Source: an uncultured Oscillospiraceae bacterium (GTDB lineage: Bacteria > Bacillota > Clostridia > Oscillospirales > Acutalibacteraceae). Taken from it: 7,179 nucleotides of DNA. The notes beneath the pieces were generated by a model. It had not been told where the DNA came from and did not search any database. It saw only the letters and a program-made list of their open reading frames with translations. The stretch is taken from assembly GCA_900553255.1 (NCBI GenBank), contig USCI01000106.1, positions 1-7,179 on the forward strand. Direction: 5' to 3'. A program made the position numbers and the translations under genes. Numbering within the stretch: position 1 is the stretch's first letter; every line of letters starts with the position of its first letter. Below are positions 1 through 5,422 of the stretch, in pieces.

Positions 1-15
1 CCTCTCCATTATACC

Positions 16-37
16 AAAAAAGCCGCCTTTTGGCGAC
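16..37 (-). terminator. Rho-independent terminator, minus strand
   Basis: Read on the minus strand, GTCGCC, loop AAAA and GGCGGC form a 6-bp stem (one G-U pair) followed at once by six T. It lies about 160 bp past the stop of the minus-strand gene at 197-1009 and is the best candidate for the end of that transcript. The stem is short, so efficiency is uncertain. Confidence 0.5.
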
Positions 38-51
38 TTCTTTGACAGGCT

Positions 52-83
52 GAGGCCGCCGGAGCAATCCGGCGGCCTCTTTT
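52..83 (+). terminator. Rho-independent terminator, plus strand
   Basis: A perfect 12-bp stem (GAGGCCGCCGGA and its complement) with a GCAA tetraloop is followed by TTTT on the plus strand. On the minus strand no T tract follows, so it points to a plus-strand transcript entering from outside the left edge. The gene it serves is not in the window. Confidence 0.8.
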
Positions 84-196
84 ATCCGGTAGGGATAACA
101 CTTGTTTCCCGCGCCAATCCTTGCAGCTTTTTTCGTCATCGGCATGTTCTGGACATGCGATTTTTACCGCATCCTACCTTCGGCAACTTCTCTTGC

Positions 197-1009
197 TCAG
201 AAATCCGAATATTCTCCCTTATAACCATCCATACTTTCATAAAATTTAACCATGGATTCATCGTGTTCCTGATACAAATCATAGTAATTTTTCCTTGTGA
301 TTTCCTTATATATGGTTTCATCCGTAACCATATACACATCCGAACTGAATATCACTCCCTTTTCAGACAAGAGTGTGTCATATATCTGTTGGGCATATTG
401 CTTGCTGTTTTCTTCCTCTTTGCATAACAGGAAAATGGAAACATTAATCCATCTTTCGCTTTTACCTTCTACAATATCTTTTTTAAGATCTGCATAGGTA
501 TTGGTGCTGTCATAGTCCATTCCATAATACGCATTCTCTCGATAGTATACTTTCATGGGAAGATTCAAATCGGACAACATGGCGAACACATCTGCTTCCA
601 CATCCTCTCGAATGAGAATGGCGAAGTAGTTATCCCAAAACTTCCTTTCGCCTTTTTGGCCGTTTTCGTCCACGGGGATGTATGTTTGCACTTTAAATTT
701 ATCGGTTTCCGGATCGCCATCCTTAGGGTAGCAAACTATACGTTTGTCGGTGCTATTCCAAAGCGCTCCATAGCTTGTGCCACTTATGGAAACGATGACA
801 AACTCCTGCCCGGGATATTTTTCACTGAGATATTTCTGAACCAGCCTTTCTGTACTATTCATATAGGTCACCACAAAAAAAGCGGCGACAGCCAGAATGG
901 AAAGCAGGAGGATGAGCCACCTGACTTTACGGGGAATGCGTTGCGGTTTCTGGCTTTTTTCATATAAATCCCTGTTATATGCGCTTCTGCTGGACAAGTC
1001 GCCTGGCAT
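197..1009 (-). CDS. Membrane-anchored protein of unknown function (270 aa)
   Basis: I do not recognise this gene by name. The protein has a short basic cytoplasmic head (residues 1-30, ending in IPRKVR), one strongly hydrophobic segment at about 31-49, and a polar tail of about 220 residues rich in Tyr, Asp, Glu and Lys. This is the pattern of an N-terminal signal anchor with an extracytoplasmic domain. The start of the outer part (TERLVQKYLSEKYPGQEF) resembles the small PepSY/FTP-like units seen in many Firmicutes exported proteins, but that is an impression, not a match. The start codon is the first possible one, since an in-frame TGA lies two codons upstream; the ribosome site (GGGTGG) is weak. 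It lies 87 bp behind the GNAT gene on the same strand and may share its transcript. Its base composition is much AT-richer than the GNAT gene, suggesting a different history. Two cysteines (93, 196) are present but there is no lipobox. Confidence 0.75.
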   Translation of the reverse strand: MPGDLSSRSAYNRDLYEKSQKPQRIPRKVRWLILLLSILAVAAFFVVTYMNSTERLVQKYLSEKYPGQEFVIVSISGTSYGALWNSTDKRIVCYPKDGDPETDKFKVQTYIPVDENGQKGERKFWDNYFAILIREDVEADVFAMLSDLNLPMKVYYRENAYYGMDYDSTNTYADLKKDIVEGKSERWINVSIFLLCKEEENSKQYAQQIYDTLLSEKGVIFSSDVYMVTDETIYKEITRKNYYDLYQEHDESMVKFYESMDGYKGEYSDF

Positions 1010-1096
1010 AGTTCACACCACCCGCTTTCTTCTTTTTCCATTCTCCATGCTATGCCAAAACCAAATGATTTCCGCATGTGTATGCTTTTCTGCCCT

Positions 1097-1624
1097 CTAC
1101 ACCGGGCATTCGAGCTGGCAGTCGCACGGCTCCTTTTGCGCATGCGCCGGATCGTATTCCTGCGCCTCGGTGCAGCCCATCGCGCGGTAAAACGCCTGGG
1201 TCTCCACCGCGGAATGGGCGGAAATATAGAGCTTTTGCGCCCCCTGCTCCCGCGCGAACTCCCGCGCGAGCTTGAACAGCCGCCGGCCGATCCCCCGCCC
1301 GCGCAGCTCCTGCGAGACGTGCAGGCTCGACAGGTCGCGGTAGGCGCCGTCTTTGCCGAGCGGGCCGGGCTCCACCGACGCAAAGCCCTTGAGCACCCCG
1401 CCCTCGAATGCCCCGAACACCGCGCCGCCGGTATGGACCGTATTCCGCAGACAGGCCACCAGAAACGCAAAATCCTCCTCCGACCAGTCGTCGGTAAAGA
1501 CAACGTCCCGAACCTGCCACTCGCCGTCGATTTTCCTCCAGCAGCGGGTGACCTCCTGCCGCCGGACAAACCCGGCAAACAGCGCCCGGTCGATTTCCCC
1601 CGCCGTCAGCCGCCGATACTGCAT
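1097..1624 (-). CDS. GNAT-family N-acetyltransferase (175 aa)
   Basis: This is a predicted acetyl-CoA-dependent N-acetyltransferase of the Gcn5-related fold, cytoplasmic, with unknown substrate. The diagnostic acetyl-CoA pyrophosphate loop (motif A) is at residues 101-116, with RGRGIGRRL fitting the R/Q-x-x-G-x-G/A consensus after a hydrophobic beta strand (SSLHV). Motif B is seen around 145-151 (FYRAMGC), and the length is normal for a single-domain member. The C-terminus is short and cysteine-rich (C167, C169, C173). The start at 1624 is chosen over an upstream in-frame ATG (1675) because a perfect AAGGAG lies at 1635-1640, ten bases ahead, and the homologous-looking protein begins at MQYRRLTAGE. 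The gene is GC-rich, like the plus-strand genes, and is flanked by AT-richer genes. Family assignment is firm; substrate (small molecule, peptide or antibiotic) cannot be told. Confidence 0.9.
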   Translation of the reverse strand: MQYRRLTAGEIDRALFAGFVRRQEVTRCWRKIDGEWQVRDVVFTDDWSEEDFAFLVACLRNTVHTGGAVFGAFEGGVLKGFASVEPGPLGKDGAYRDLSSLHVSQELRGRGIGRRLFKLAREFAREQGAQKLYISAHSAVETQAFYRAMGCTEAQEYDPAHAQKEPCDCQLECPV

Positions 1625-1634
1625 ACCGCTCCCT

Positions 1635-1640
1635 CTCCTT
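1635..1640 (-). promoter_or_regulatory. Ribosome binding site of the GNAT gene
   Basis: Perfect AAGGAG on the minus strand, 10 bases before the ATG at 1624. It decides the start against the upstream in-frame ATG at 1675. Confidence 0.75.
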
Positions 1641-1724
1641 CCGCCGCGGCCTTTCCCCGCGTGCGTCCTGCCCACAGCTTACCACATTCCTGCGGATTGT
1701 GCAATTCCGGCCGGATCCGCGCCG

Positions 1725-1738
1725 TCCCTTTTCAGGGA
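1725..1738 (-). other. Small hairpin with GAAA loop upstream of GNAT gene
   Basis: On the minus strand TCCCT, GAAA, AGGGA form a 5-bp stem with a GNRA-type tetraloop, about 100 bases ahead of the GNAT start. No T tract follows, so it is not a terminator. It sits in the stretch where the GNAT promoter must lie if the gene is transcribed alone; I see only weak promoter candidates there. Function unknown. Confidence 0.3.
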
Positions 1739-1782
1739 AAGCGGTGATTTCAAAGAAAATTGAAAACCATTGGGCAGAATAG

Positions 1783-1825
1783 AAAAAAGCAAAGCACCCC
1801 CTATCGTTTTGACAGAGGGCGCCTT
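1783..1825 (-). terminator. Rho-independent terminator after the small exported-protein gene
   Basis: On the minus strand the arms at 1814-1825 and 1792-1802 pair over about 11 bp, with one bulged G and two G-U pairs. A loop of about 11 bases separates them, and GC plus six T follow a base later. It lies about 80 bp past the stop of the gene at 1907-2383 and separates that unit from the GNAT gene. A 74-codon open frame that runs through here (1679-1903, minus) is explained by this hairpin and is not counted as a gene. Confidence 0.6.
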
Positions 1826-1906
1826 GTCCTTTTGACGGCGGCTCAGCGCCGTTCGCGTATAGTCTGGCAATCGGCCGGCTTTGCTATATCCCAGATAAAT
1901 CAAAAC

Positions 1907-2383
1907 CTATTCGTTTAATACAGCTTTATACCCATTTGTCTTATCGCCGGTGATGGTAATAAAATAGGATTCACCAAAGTGCGCTTTCCATGAGACAGGC
2001 TCTATATATTTGGTGATGTCATCCGGATATATATTTTCATAATTAGGGGTCACATATTCAGTTATGACTCTGAATTGTACTGACAACTCTACAGTATCAG
2101 AGGAACTGCTTAGTTCCGCTTTTTTCCATTTCACGATAATATCCGAATCGTGCTTGATTAACGATCTGTCCGCATTGGATGTGCCTGCGCCGTATTCATG
2201 ACCATCTGCGCGATAATCATAAACCAATAACCCAACATCTTCTTTTGTATCTAATTGTATATGCAGAGCTATTTCATCATCAGCGGGCATATATTCGTCA
2301 GGAATCATTTGATTGCAGAATAGGAAACCCAATCCCAATACAGCCGCTATTGCAACAGCTATCCCGATTATCTTTTTGTTCAT
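1907..2383 (-). CDS. Small exported or membrane-anchored protein of unknown function (158 aa)
   Basis: The protein starts with a classic export signal: MNKK, then a hydrophobic core at about 5-22, then a polar domain of about 135 residues. A cysteine at 23 follows LGLGFLF, but Phe at the -1 position does not fit a lipobox well, so an uncleaved anchor is as likely as a lipoprotein. The outer domain has alternating hydrophobic and polar strands (ALHIQL, GLLVYDY, VELSVQFRV, YFITITGD), suggesting a beta-sandwich-like fold. I have a sense of having seen similar hypothetical proteins in other Clostridia, but cannot name a family. A good ribosome site (AGGAGA, 2393-2398) lies nine bases ahead of the ATG. 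The gene sits 65 bp behind the membrane-tethered XRE regulator on the same strand, with no terminator between them, so the two probably form an operon and may work together at the membrane. AT-rich relative to the plus-strand genes. Confidence 0.8.
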   Translation of the reverse strand: MNKKIIGIAVAIAAVLGLGFLFCNQMIPDEYMPADDEIALHIQLDTKEDVGLLVYDYRADGHEYGAGTSNADRSLIKHDSDIIVKWKKAELSSSSDTVELSVQFRVITEYVTPNYENIYPDDITKYIEPVSWKAHFGESYFITITGDKTNGYKAVLNE

Positions 2384-2448
2384 TTTAGAAAGTCTCCTGT
2401 TTGTCAGGCAGCCTCAAAATCAAGCGTTGTCTCAAAAGCAAGAGGATT

Positions 2449-2958
2449 TCAGTCTTTCTTCCTTGTTAAGAAAATGCCAATGATTGCGATCATAAAGATA
2501 ATCGGTGCCACTCTGACAAACAGCCATTCAAAGGAGTGAAATGCCACTCCGAGAACGGCGGTTTCCGGGTCACTATAATTCCAGTCCAAATAAGGGCTAT
2601 TGAATAGTACCAGGGCTGCAAAAACCACGACTATGATTGCGCATAATGAAATAAGCAGCCCGCGAATCATTTTTCTTCTGGTGGTTTTCCTTTGTGCCAG
2701 CTGCAAATTTATCACCTCTAATTTTTCGGAAATGGCTTTCAGGCTGTCAGCCTCCGTTTCCATAACGGTTTCTCCCAGCAATGTACTCACAGGCGTTCCA
2801 AGCACTTCCGATATGGCGATTAACAGATCCGAATCGGGAACCGACAGTCCTTGCTCCCATTTCGAAACGGTTTGCCGCACGACGTTCAGTTTGACAGCAA
2901 GCTCCTGCTGCGAAAGTCCTTTTGATTTCCTGATGGCTTTAATATTTTCTTTCAGCAT
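2449..2958 (-). CDS. XRE-family transcriptional regulator with C-terminal membrane anchor (169 aa)
   Basis: The N-terminal 62 residues are a typical Cro/C1-type helix-turn-helix: MLKENIKAIRKSKGLSQQEL leads into the recognition region VVRQTVSKWEQG (27-38), then the usual DLLIAISEVLG helix. A charged, probably helical linker follows (about 66-97). Two hydrophobic segments come next, at about 99-119 and 146-164, separated by about 26 residues likely to lie outside, ending in a basic RKKD tail. DNA-binding proteins of this layout are known in Firmicutes and are presumed to sense membrane or envelope state; the signal here is unknown. The start at 2958 is preferred over an in-frame ATG at 3030 because AAGGGG (2968-2973) lies nine bases ahead, the HTH begins right at this Met, and the promoter at 2993-3021 would leave the upstream ATG outside the transcript. 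It is followed on the same strand by the small exported protein. Autoregulation is plausible from the inverted repeats at the promoter. Confidence 0.9.
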   Translation of the reverse strand: MLKENIKAIRKSKGLSQQELAVKLNVVRQTVSKWEQGLSVPDSDLLIAISEVLGTPVSTLLGETVMETEADSLKAISEKLEVINLQLAQRKTTRRKMIRGLLISLCAIIVVVFAALVLFNSPYLDWNYSDPETAVLGVAFHSFEWLFVRVAPIIFMIAIIGIFLTRKKD

Positions 2959-2992
2959 TCGGGATAACCCCTTTCTTTTCGTCGTTACCACT

Positions 2993-3021
2993 ATTGTAGC
3001 CGGAATCGCCCGTTGCCACAA
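2993..3021 (-). promoter_or_regulatory. Sigma-A type promoter of the XRE regulator
   Basis: On the minus strand TTGTGG (-35, 3016-3021) and TACAAT (-10, 2993-2998) are separated by exactly 17 bases. Transcription would start near 2986, giving a leader of about 28 bases that contains the AAGGGG ribosome site. The -10 box matches consensus at five of six positions. Confidence 0.6.
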
Positions 3022-3026
3022 GCAAC
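3012..3026. promoter_or_regulatory. Inverted repeat overlapping the regulator's -35 box (putative operator)
   Basis: GTTGC and GCAAC flank CACAA, a perfect 5-bp inverted repeat that covers the whole -35 box of the regulator promoter. A dimeric XRE protein bound here would block RNA polymerase, so negative autoregulation is a natural reading. This is inference from position and symmetry only. Confidence 0.4.
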
Positions 3027-3030
3027 ACAT

Positions 3031-3045
3031 CTTAACATCATTAAG
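3031..3045. promoter_or_regulatory. Second inverted repeat upstream of the regulator promoter (putative operator)
   Basis: CTTAA and TTAAG flank CATCA, again 5-bp arms with a 5-base centre, with the centre 19 bp from that of the first repeat. The two elements share T, T, C, A, A, A, A at corresponding positions (7 of 15). The near two-turn spacing would place two dimers on one face of the helix. Confidence 0.35.
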
Positions 3046-3172
3046 AAAACGGCAATTTAAAGCTATTGTTTCTTAGGCAGCTCGCCTTTGCTTGTGGCTG
3101 GTCTCAAGTCAGGGACTGTTATTGGGTGAAACCGGCGGCGTTTTAACCGTCACGGCTTCTCTTGAAAAGGGA

Positions 3173-3212
3173 CCCTGCGGGCGGGAATCGCACTTGCCCT
3201 GCGGGCGGGAAT
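3173..3212. repeat. Exact 16-bp direct repeat at the reductase promoter
   Basis: CCCTGCGGGCGGGAAT occurs at 3173-3188 and again, identical, at 3197-3212, a period of 24 bp. The second copy starts inside the -35 box and fills most of the spacer of the promoter at 3194-3222; the first lies just upstream. Position suggests a regulator site, but a duplicated fragment of a GC-rich dispersed repeat is equally possible. Confidence 0.75.
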
Positions 3213-3222
3213 ATGGTATACT
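3194..3222 (+). promoter_or_regulatory. Sigma-A type promoter of the reductase gene
   Basis: TTGCCC (3194-3199) and TATACT (3217-3222) are separated by 17 bases, and TGG just before the -10 box makes an extended -10 (TGn). The start would be near 3229, giving a leader of about 40 bases with the ribosome site at 3257-3261. The genes downstream to 5422, and perhaps the helicase, could be read from here. Confidence 0.65.
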
Positions 3223-3256
3223 GTACCGAATGGCCGGACAGGCCGCAAATGAAAAA

Positions 3257-3261
3257 AGAGG
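3257..3261 (+). promoter_or_regulatory. Ribosome binding site deciding the reductase start
   Basis: AGAGG lies eight bases before the ATG at 3270. The nearby in-frame ATG codons at 3264 (two bases away) and 3249 (upstream of it) are not correctly placed, which settles the start. Confidence 0.6.
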
Positions 3262-3269
3262 CGATGACC

Positions 3270-4388
3270 ATGCAGTACAGGCAATTCGGCCGCATGGCGG
3301 AACAGGTTTCGGTGCTCGGCTTCGGCGCGATGCGCATGCCGATGGCAGGCGGGGAAATCGACGAGCCGGAAGCCATCCGCATGTTCCGCCGCGCCATCGA
3401 CGGCGGGGTCAACTATGTGGATACGGCGTATTTCTACCACGACGGCAAGAGCGAGGGCCTGGTGGGCAAGGCGCTCAAAGACGGCTACCGCGAAAAGACC
3501 TATGTGGCGACCAAATCGCCGATCGTCTTACATAAGTGCCCGGAGGATTTCGACCGCTGCCTGGAAACCCAGCTCGAGCGGCTGGACATCGGCGCGATCG
3601 ACTTCTATCTGATGCACGCGCTCGACCGGAACGGCTGGGACAACGTGGCGTTGCCGTTCGGGCTGATCGACAAAATGGAGAAGGCAAAGGCGGACGGCAA
3701 AATCCGGCACATCGGCTTTTCCTTCCACGACGATTTCGACACCTTCCGCCGCATCATCGACAGCTACGACGGCTGGGAATTCTGCCAGATCCAGTTCAAC
3801 TACATCAACACCGACTATCAGGCCGGGCTGCAGGGCCTGGAATACGCCGCCTCCAAGGGGCTCGGCGTAATCGTGATGGAACCGCTGCTCGGCGGCAGGC
3901 TGGCCAGCCCGGTGCCGGGCGTGCAGCGGGTGCTCTCGGAAGAGCGCGGCCCGGTGGAATGGGCGCTCGACTTCGTGTGGGACCGCCCGGAGGTCAGCCT
4001 GCTGCTCAGCGGCATGAGCACCATGGAGCAGGTCGAGCAGAACCTCGATTACGCCTCGCGCGCCGTGCCCGGCATGCTCACCGGCCCGCAGCGCCGCATG
4101 TTCGCCGACGCCAAGGTCGCCTACGACACCATGGCGCTCGTCCCCTGCACCAAATGCGCCTACTGCATGCCCTGCCCGTTCGGGGTGGAAATCCCAAAGG
4201 TGTTCGAAGCCTACAACCGCAGCGCGGTCGTGTCCCCCGAGGAGGCCGCTGCGGCGTATGCGGCGGTGGAGGGCAAGGCGGAGCTCTGCCGCGCGTGCGG
4301 CAAGTGCGCCAGGCACTGCCCGCAGCATATCGACATCCCCGGCCGCATGAAAGAGGTCGCGGCAAAGTTCGCGGTGGAATCAAAGTAG
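3270..4388 (+). CDS. Aldo/keto reductase with C-terminal two-cluster ferredoxin domain (372 aa)
   Basis: This is a predicted cytoplasmic oxidoreductase joining an aldo/keto reductase barrel (about 1-285) to a bacterial-ferredoxin-like tail. The barrel shows the catalytic tetrad: D51 and Y56 in DTAYFYHDGKSE, K82 in ATKSP, and H116 in YLMHALD. The tail has two four-cysteine sets, C293/C296/C299/C302 followed by Pro and C340/C343/C346/C350 followed by Pro, each expected to hold a 4Fe-4S cluster. Such fused enzymes of about 370-380 residues are common in anaerobic Firmicutes; most lack a known substrate, and the clusters imply electron exchange with ferredoxin or a similar carrier besides or instead of NAD(P)H. 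The start at 3270 has a well-placed ribosome site, and the protein then begins MQYRQFGRM as in relatives; the open frame upstream to 3162 runs through the promoter and is not coding. Intact; all key residues present. Confidence 0.93.
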   Translation: MQYRQFGRMAEQVSVLGFGAMRMPMAGGEIDEPEAIRMFRRAIDGGVNYVDTAYFYHDGKSEGLVGKALKDGYREKTYVATKSPIVLHKCPEDFDRCLETQLERLDIGAIDFYLMHALDRNGWDNVALPFGLIDKMEKAKADGKIRHIGFSFHDDFDTFRRIIDSYDGWEFCQIQFNYINTDYQAGLQGLEYAASKGLGVIVMEPLLGGRLASPVPGVQRVLSEERGPVEWALDFVWDRPEVSLLLSGMSTMEQVEQNLDYASRAVPGMLTGPQRRMFADAKVAYDTMALVPCTKCAYCMPCPFGVEIPKVFEAYNRSAVVSPEEAAAAYAAVEGKAELCRACGKCARHCPQHIDIPGRMKEVAAKFAVESK

Positions 4389-4416
4389 CATTCGTTAATT
4401 CTATCAAAAGTTTCGC

Positions 4417-4457
4417 CCGCCTTTTCAAAGGCGGCGGGGTACGGGGCGGCGCCCCGT
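4417..4457. repeat. Double GC-rich hairpin between reductase and ECF genes
   Basis: Two inverted repeats follow one another: CCGCCTTT/AAAGGCGG at 4417-4434 and ACGGGGCG/CGCCCCGT at 4441-4457, with TTT overlapping the end. The second could act as a weak plus-strand terminator after the reductase gene. The pair looks like the dispersed GC-rich intergenic repeats I recall from Oscillospiraceae genomes. There is no riboswitch that I can recognise in this 91-bp gap. Confidence 0.55.
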
Positions 4458-4479
4458 TTCCAGAAAGGCGGTCCGATCT

Positions 4480-5010
4480 ATGACATCCTCCAAGGCGCGC
4501 ACCGTTGCGGTGGGCGGCCTGCTGCTCGCATTGGGCGTGCTGTTTCCGCAGGTGTTTCACCTGGTGGGCGGCCCGGCGGCCGGCGGCGTATGGCTGCCGA
4601 TGCACATCCCGGTGCTGCTCGGCGGCTTTTTCCTCGGCCCGTGGTGGGGGCTGGCGCTCGGCGTGATCACCCCCTGCCTGAGCGCGTTCACCGGTATGCC
4701 GCCGCTCGTGCGGCTGCCGTTTATGGTGTGCGAGCTGGCGGCATACGGCTTTTTCGCGGGACTTACCACCCGCCGGTTTAAGCTGCCGGTGTGGGCGGGG
4801 CTGCCGCTTGCGCAGCTCGCCGGCCGGCTGATTTACGCGCTCGCGCTGTTTGTCGCGGGCAACCTGCTGCACCTCGGCGCCTTCTCGGCCGCCGCCGCGT
4901 GGACCGCGACGGTCGCGGGGCTGCCGGGCATCGTGCTGCAGTGGATTTTGGTGCCGCTTCTGCTGCTGGCGGCCAGGAAAGCGGGGTGGATGCAGCGTGA
5001 TGGACTTTGA
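4480..5010 (+). CDS. ECF-transporter substrate-binding (S) component, substrate unknown (176 aa)
   Basis: This is a predicted integral membrane protein that captures a micronutrient for an energy-coupling-factor transporter, whose ATPases and T subunit would be encoded elsewhere. It is almost wholly hydrophobic, with about five to six membrane segments (roughly 8-26, 42-66, 77-95, 107-128, 133-165). The S-component signature is the stretch WLPMHIPVLLGGFFLGPWWG (38-57), followed by a Pro-rich loop after ITP and the conserved-looking FMVCELAAYGFFAG (81-94). Length is usual for S components. Substrates of the family include vitamins and related compounds; nothing here, including the leader, tells which. 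A ribosome site (AAAGG, 4464-4468) lies 11 bases ahead. The last 11 bp overlap the DUF1893 gene, so the two are likely translated together. Confidence 0.87.
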   Translation: MTSSKARTVAVGGLLLALGVLFPQVFHLVGGPAAGGVWLPMHIPVLLGGFFLGPWWGLALGVITPCLSAFTGMPPLVRLPFMVCELAAYGFFAGLTTRRFKLPVWAGLPLAQLAGRLIYALALFVAGNLLHLGAFSAAAAWTATVAGLPGIVLQWILVPLLLLAARKAGWMQRDGL

Positions 5011-5422
5011 AGCCCAGCGGCGGGCTCTCGCGGAATCCGGCGCGTCGCTGCTGACCTTCCGGGAGACCGACATGTTCACCGATTACGGGCGGGGCATCCG
5101 GCCGGTGCTCGACCGGCTGGCGGCCGACCCGGATTTCTTCCGCGGCGCGGCGGTGGCCGACAAGGTGGTCGGCCGGTCGGCGGCGCTGCTGTTCCTGTAC
5201 GGCGGCGTATCGCAGGTATACGCCGGGGTGCTCAGCGTCCCGGCCGAAGAGGTGCTGCGCGCGCACGGGGTGCCGTACGCCTGCGGCGAGCGGGTGCCGA
5301 TGATCCGCAACCGCACCGGCGACGGCTTCTGCCCGATGGAGCAGCGGGTGCTCACGACGGAGGATCCCGCTGAGGCGTATGCCGTGCTGCGCCGCGCGGT
5401 ATATCCGGACAAGCCGGAATAG
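5000..5422 (+). CDS. DUF1893-family protein, cytidine-deaminase-like fold (140 aa)
   Basis: The protein matches my memory of DUF1893 (the TM1506 type): an N-terminal strand region with sensing-like SLLTF, the core ADKVVGRSAALLFLYGGVSQVYAGVLS (53-79), and a second motif with NRTGDGFCPMEQRVL (104-118). The family is reported to have a cytidine-deaminase-like fold, with no established reaction. In the core helix, where deaminases carry H/C-A-E, this protein has VVGRSAA, so the usual zinc site is not evident; C111 in FCPME may be a remnant or a site of its own. Its start codon lies within the end of the ECF S-component gene in another frame (11-bp overlap, GGGGTGG nine to ten bases ahead), typical of translational coupling. 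The likely role is cytoplasmic handling or sensing of the imported compound, which is inference from context. A GTG directly before the ATG could also serve as start. Confidence 0.85.
   Translation: MDFEAQRRALAESGASLLTFRETDMFTDYGRGIRPVLDRLAADPDFFRGAAVADKVVGRSAALLFLYGGVSQVYAGVLSVPAEEVLRAHGVPYACGERVPMIRNRTGDGFCPMEQRVLTTEDPAEAYAVLRRAVYPDKPE

Larger units (their letters stand above)
2959..3269. other. Divergent intergenic region between regulator and reductase genes
   Basis: This 311-bp stretch separates the minus-strand regulator gene from the plus-strand reductase gene and carries no gene. It holds a promoter for each side (2993-3021 leftward, 3194-3222 rightward), two tandem inverted repeats (3012-3026, 3031-3045) and a 16-bp direct repeat (3173-3188 and 3197-3212). 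The left half is AT-rich, the right half GC-rich, so the compositional border falls here. The middle (about 3046-3160) shows nothing I can assign. Confidence 0.7.

Noticed and set aside
868..1578. Long minus-strand open frame overlapping both the GNAT gene and the start of the 270-aa protein gene
   Set aside because: The translation is low-complexity Arg/Ser-rich over the GNAT gene, a typical shadow in GC-rich DNA. Its end (after ATG at 1040) looked briefly like a leader peptide, but the ribosome site is too close and there is no family signal.
1679..1903. Minus-strand 74-codon open frame between the GNAT gene and the small exported-protein gene
   Set aside because: It runs straight through the hairpin terminator at 1783-1825, has no good ribosome site and ends in the GNAT leader. 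The predicted peptide has no recognisable domain.
3528..4328. Long minus-strand open frame opposite the aldo/keto reductase
   Set aside because: His/Ala/Arg-rich shadow of a clearly real, fully motif-supported gene on the plus strand.
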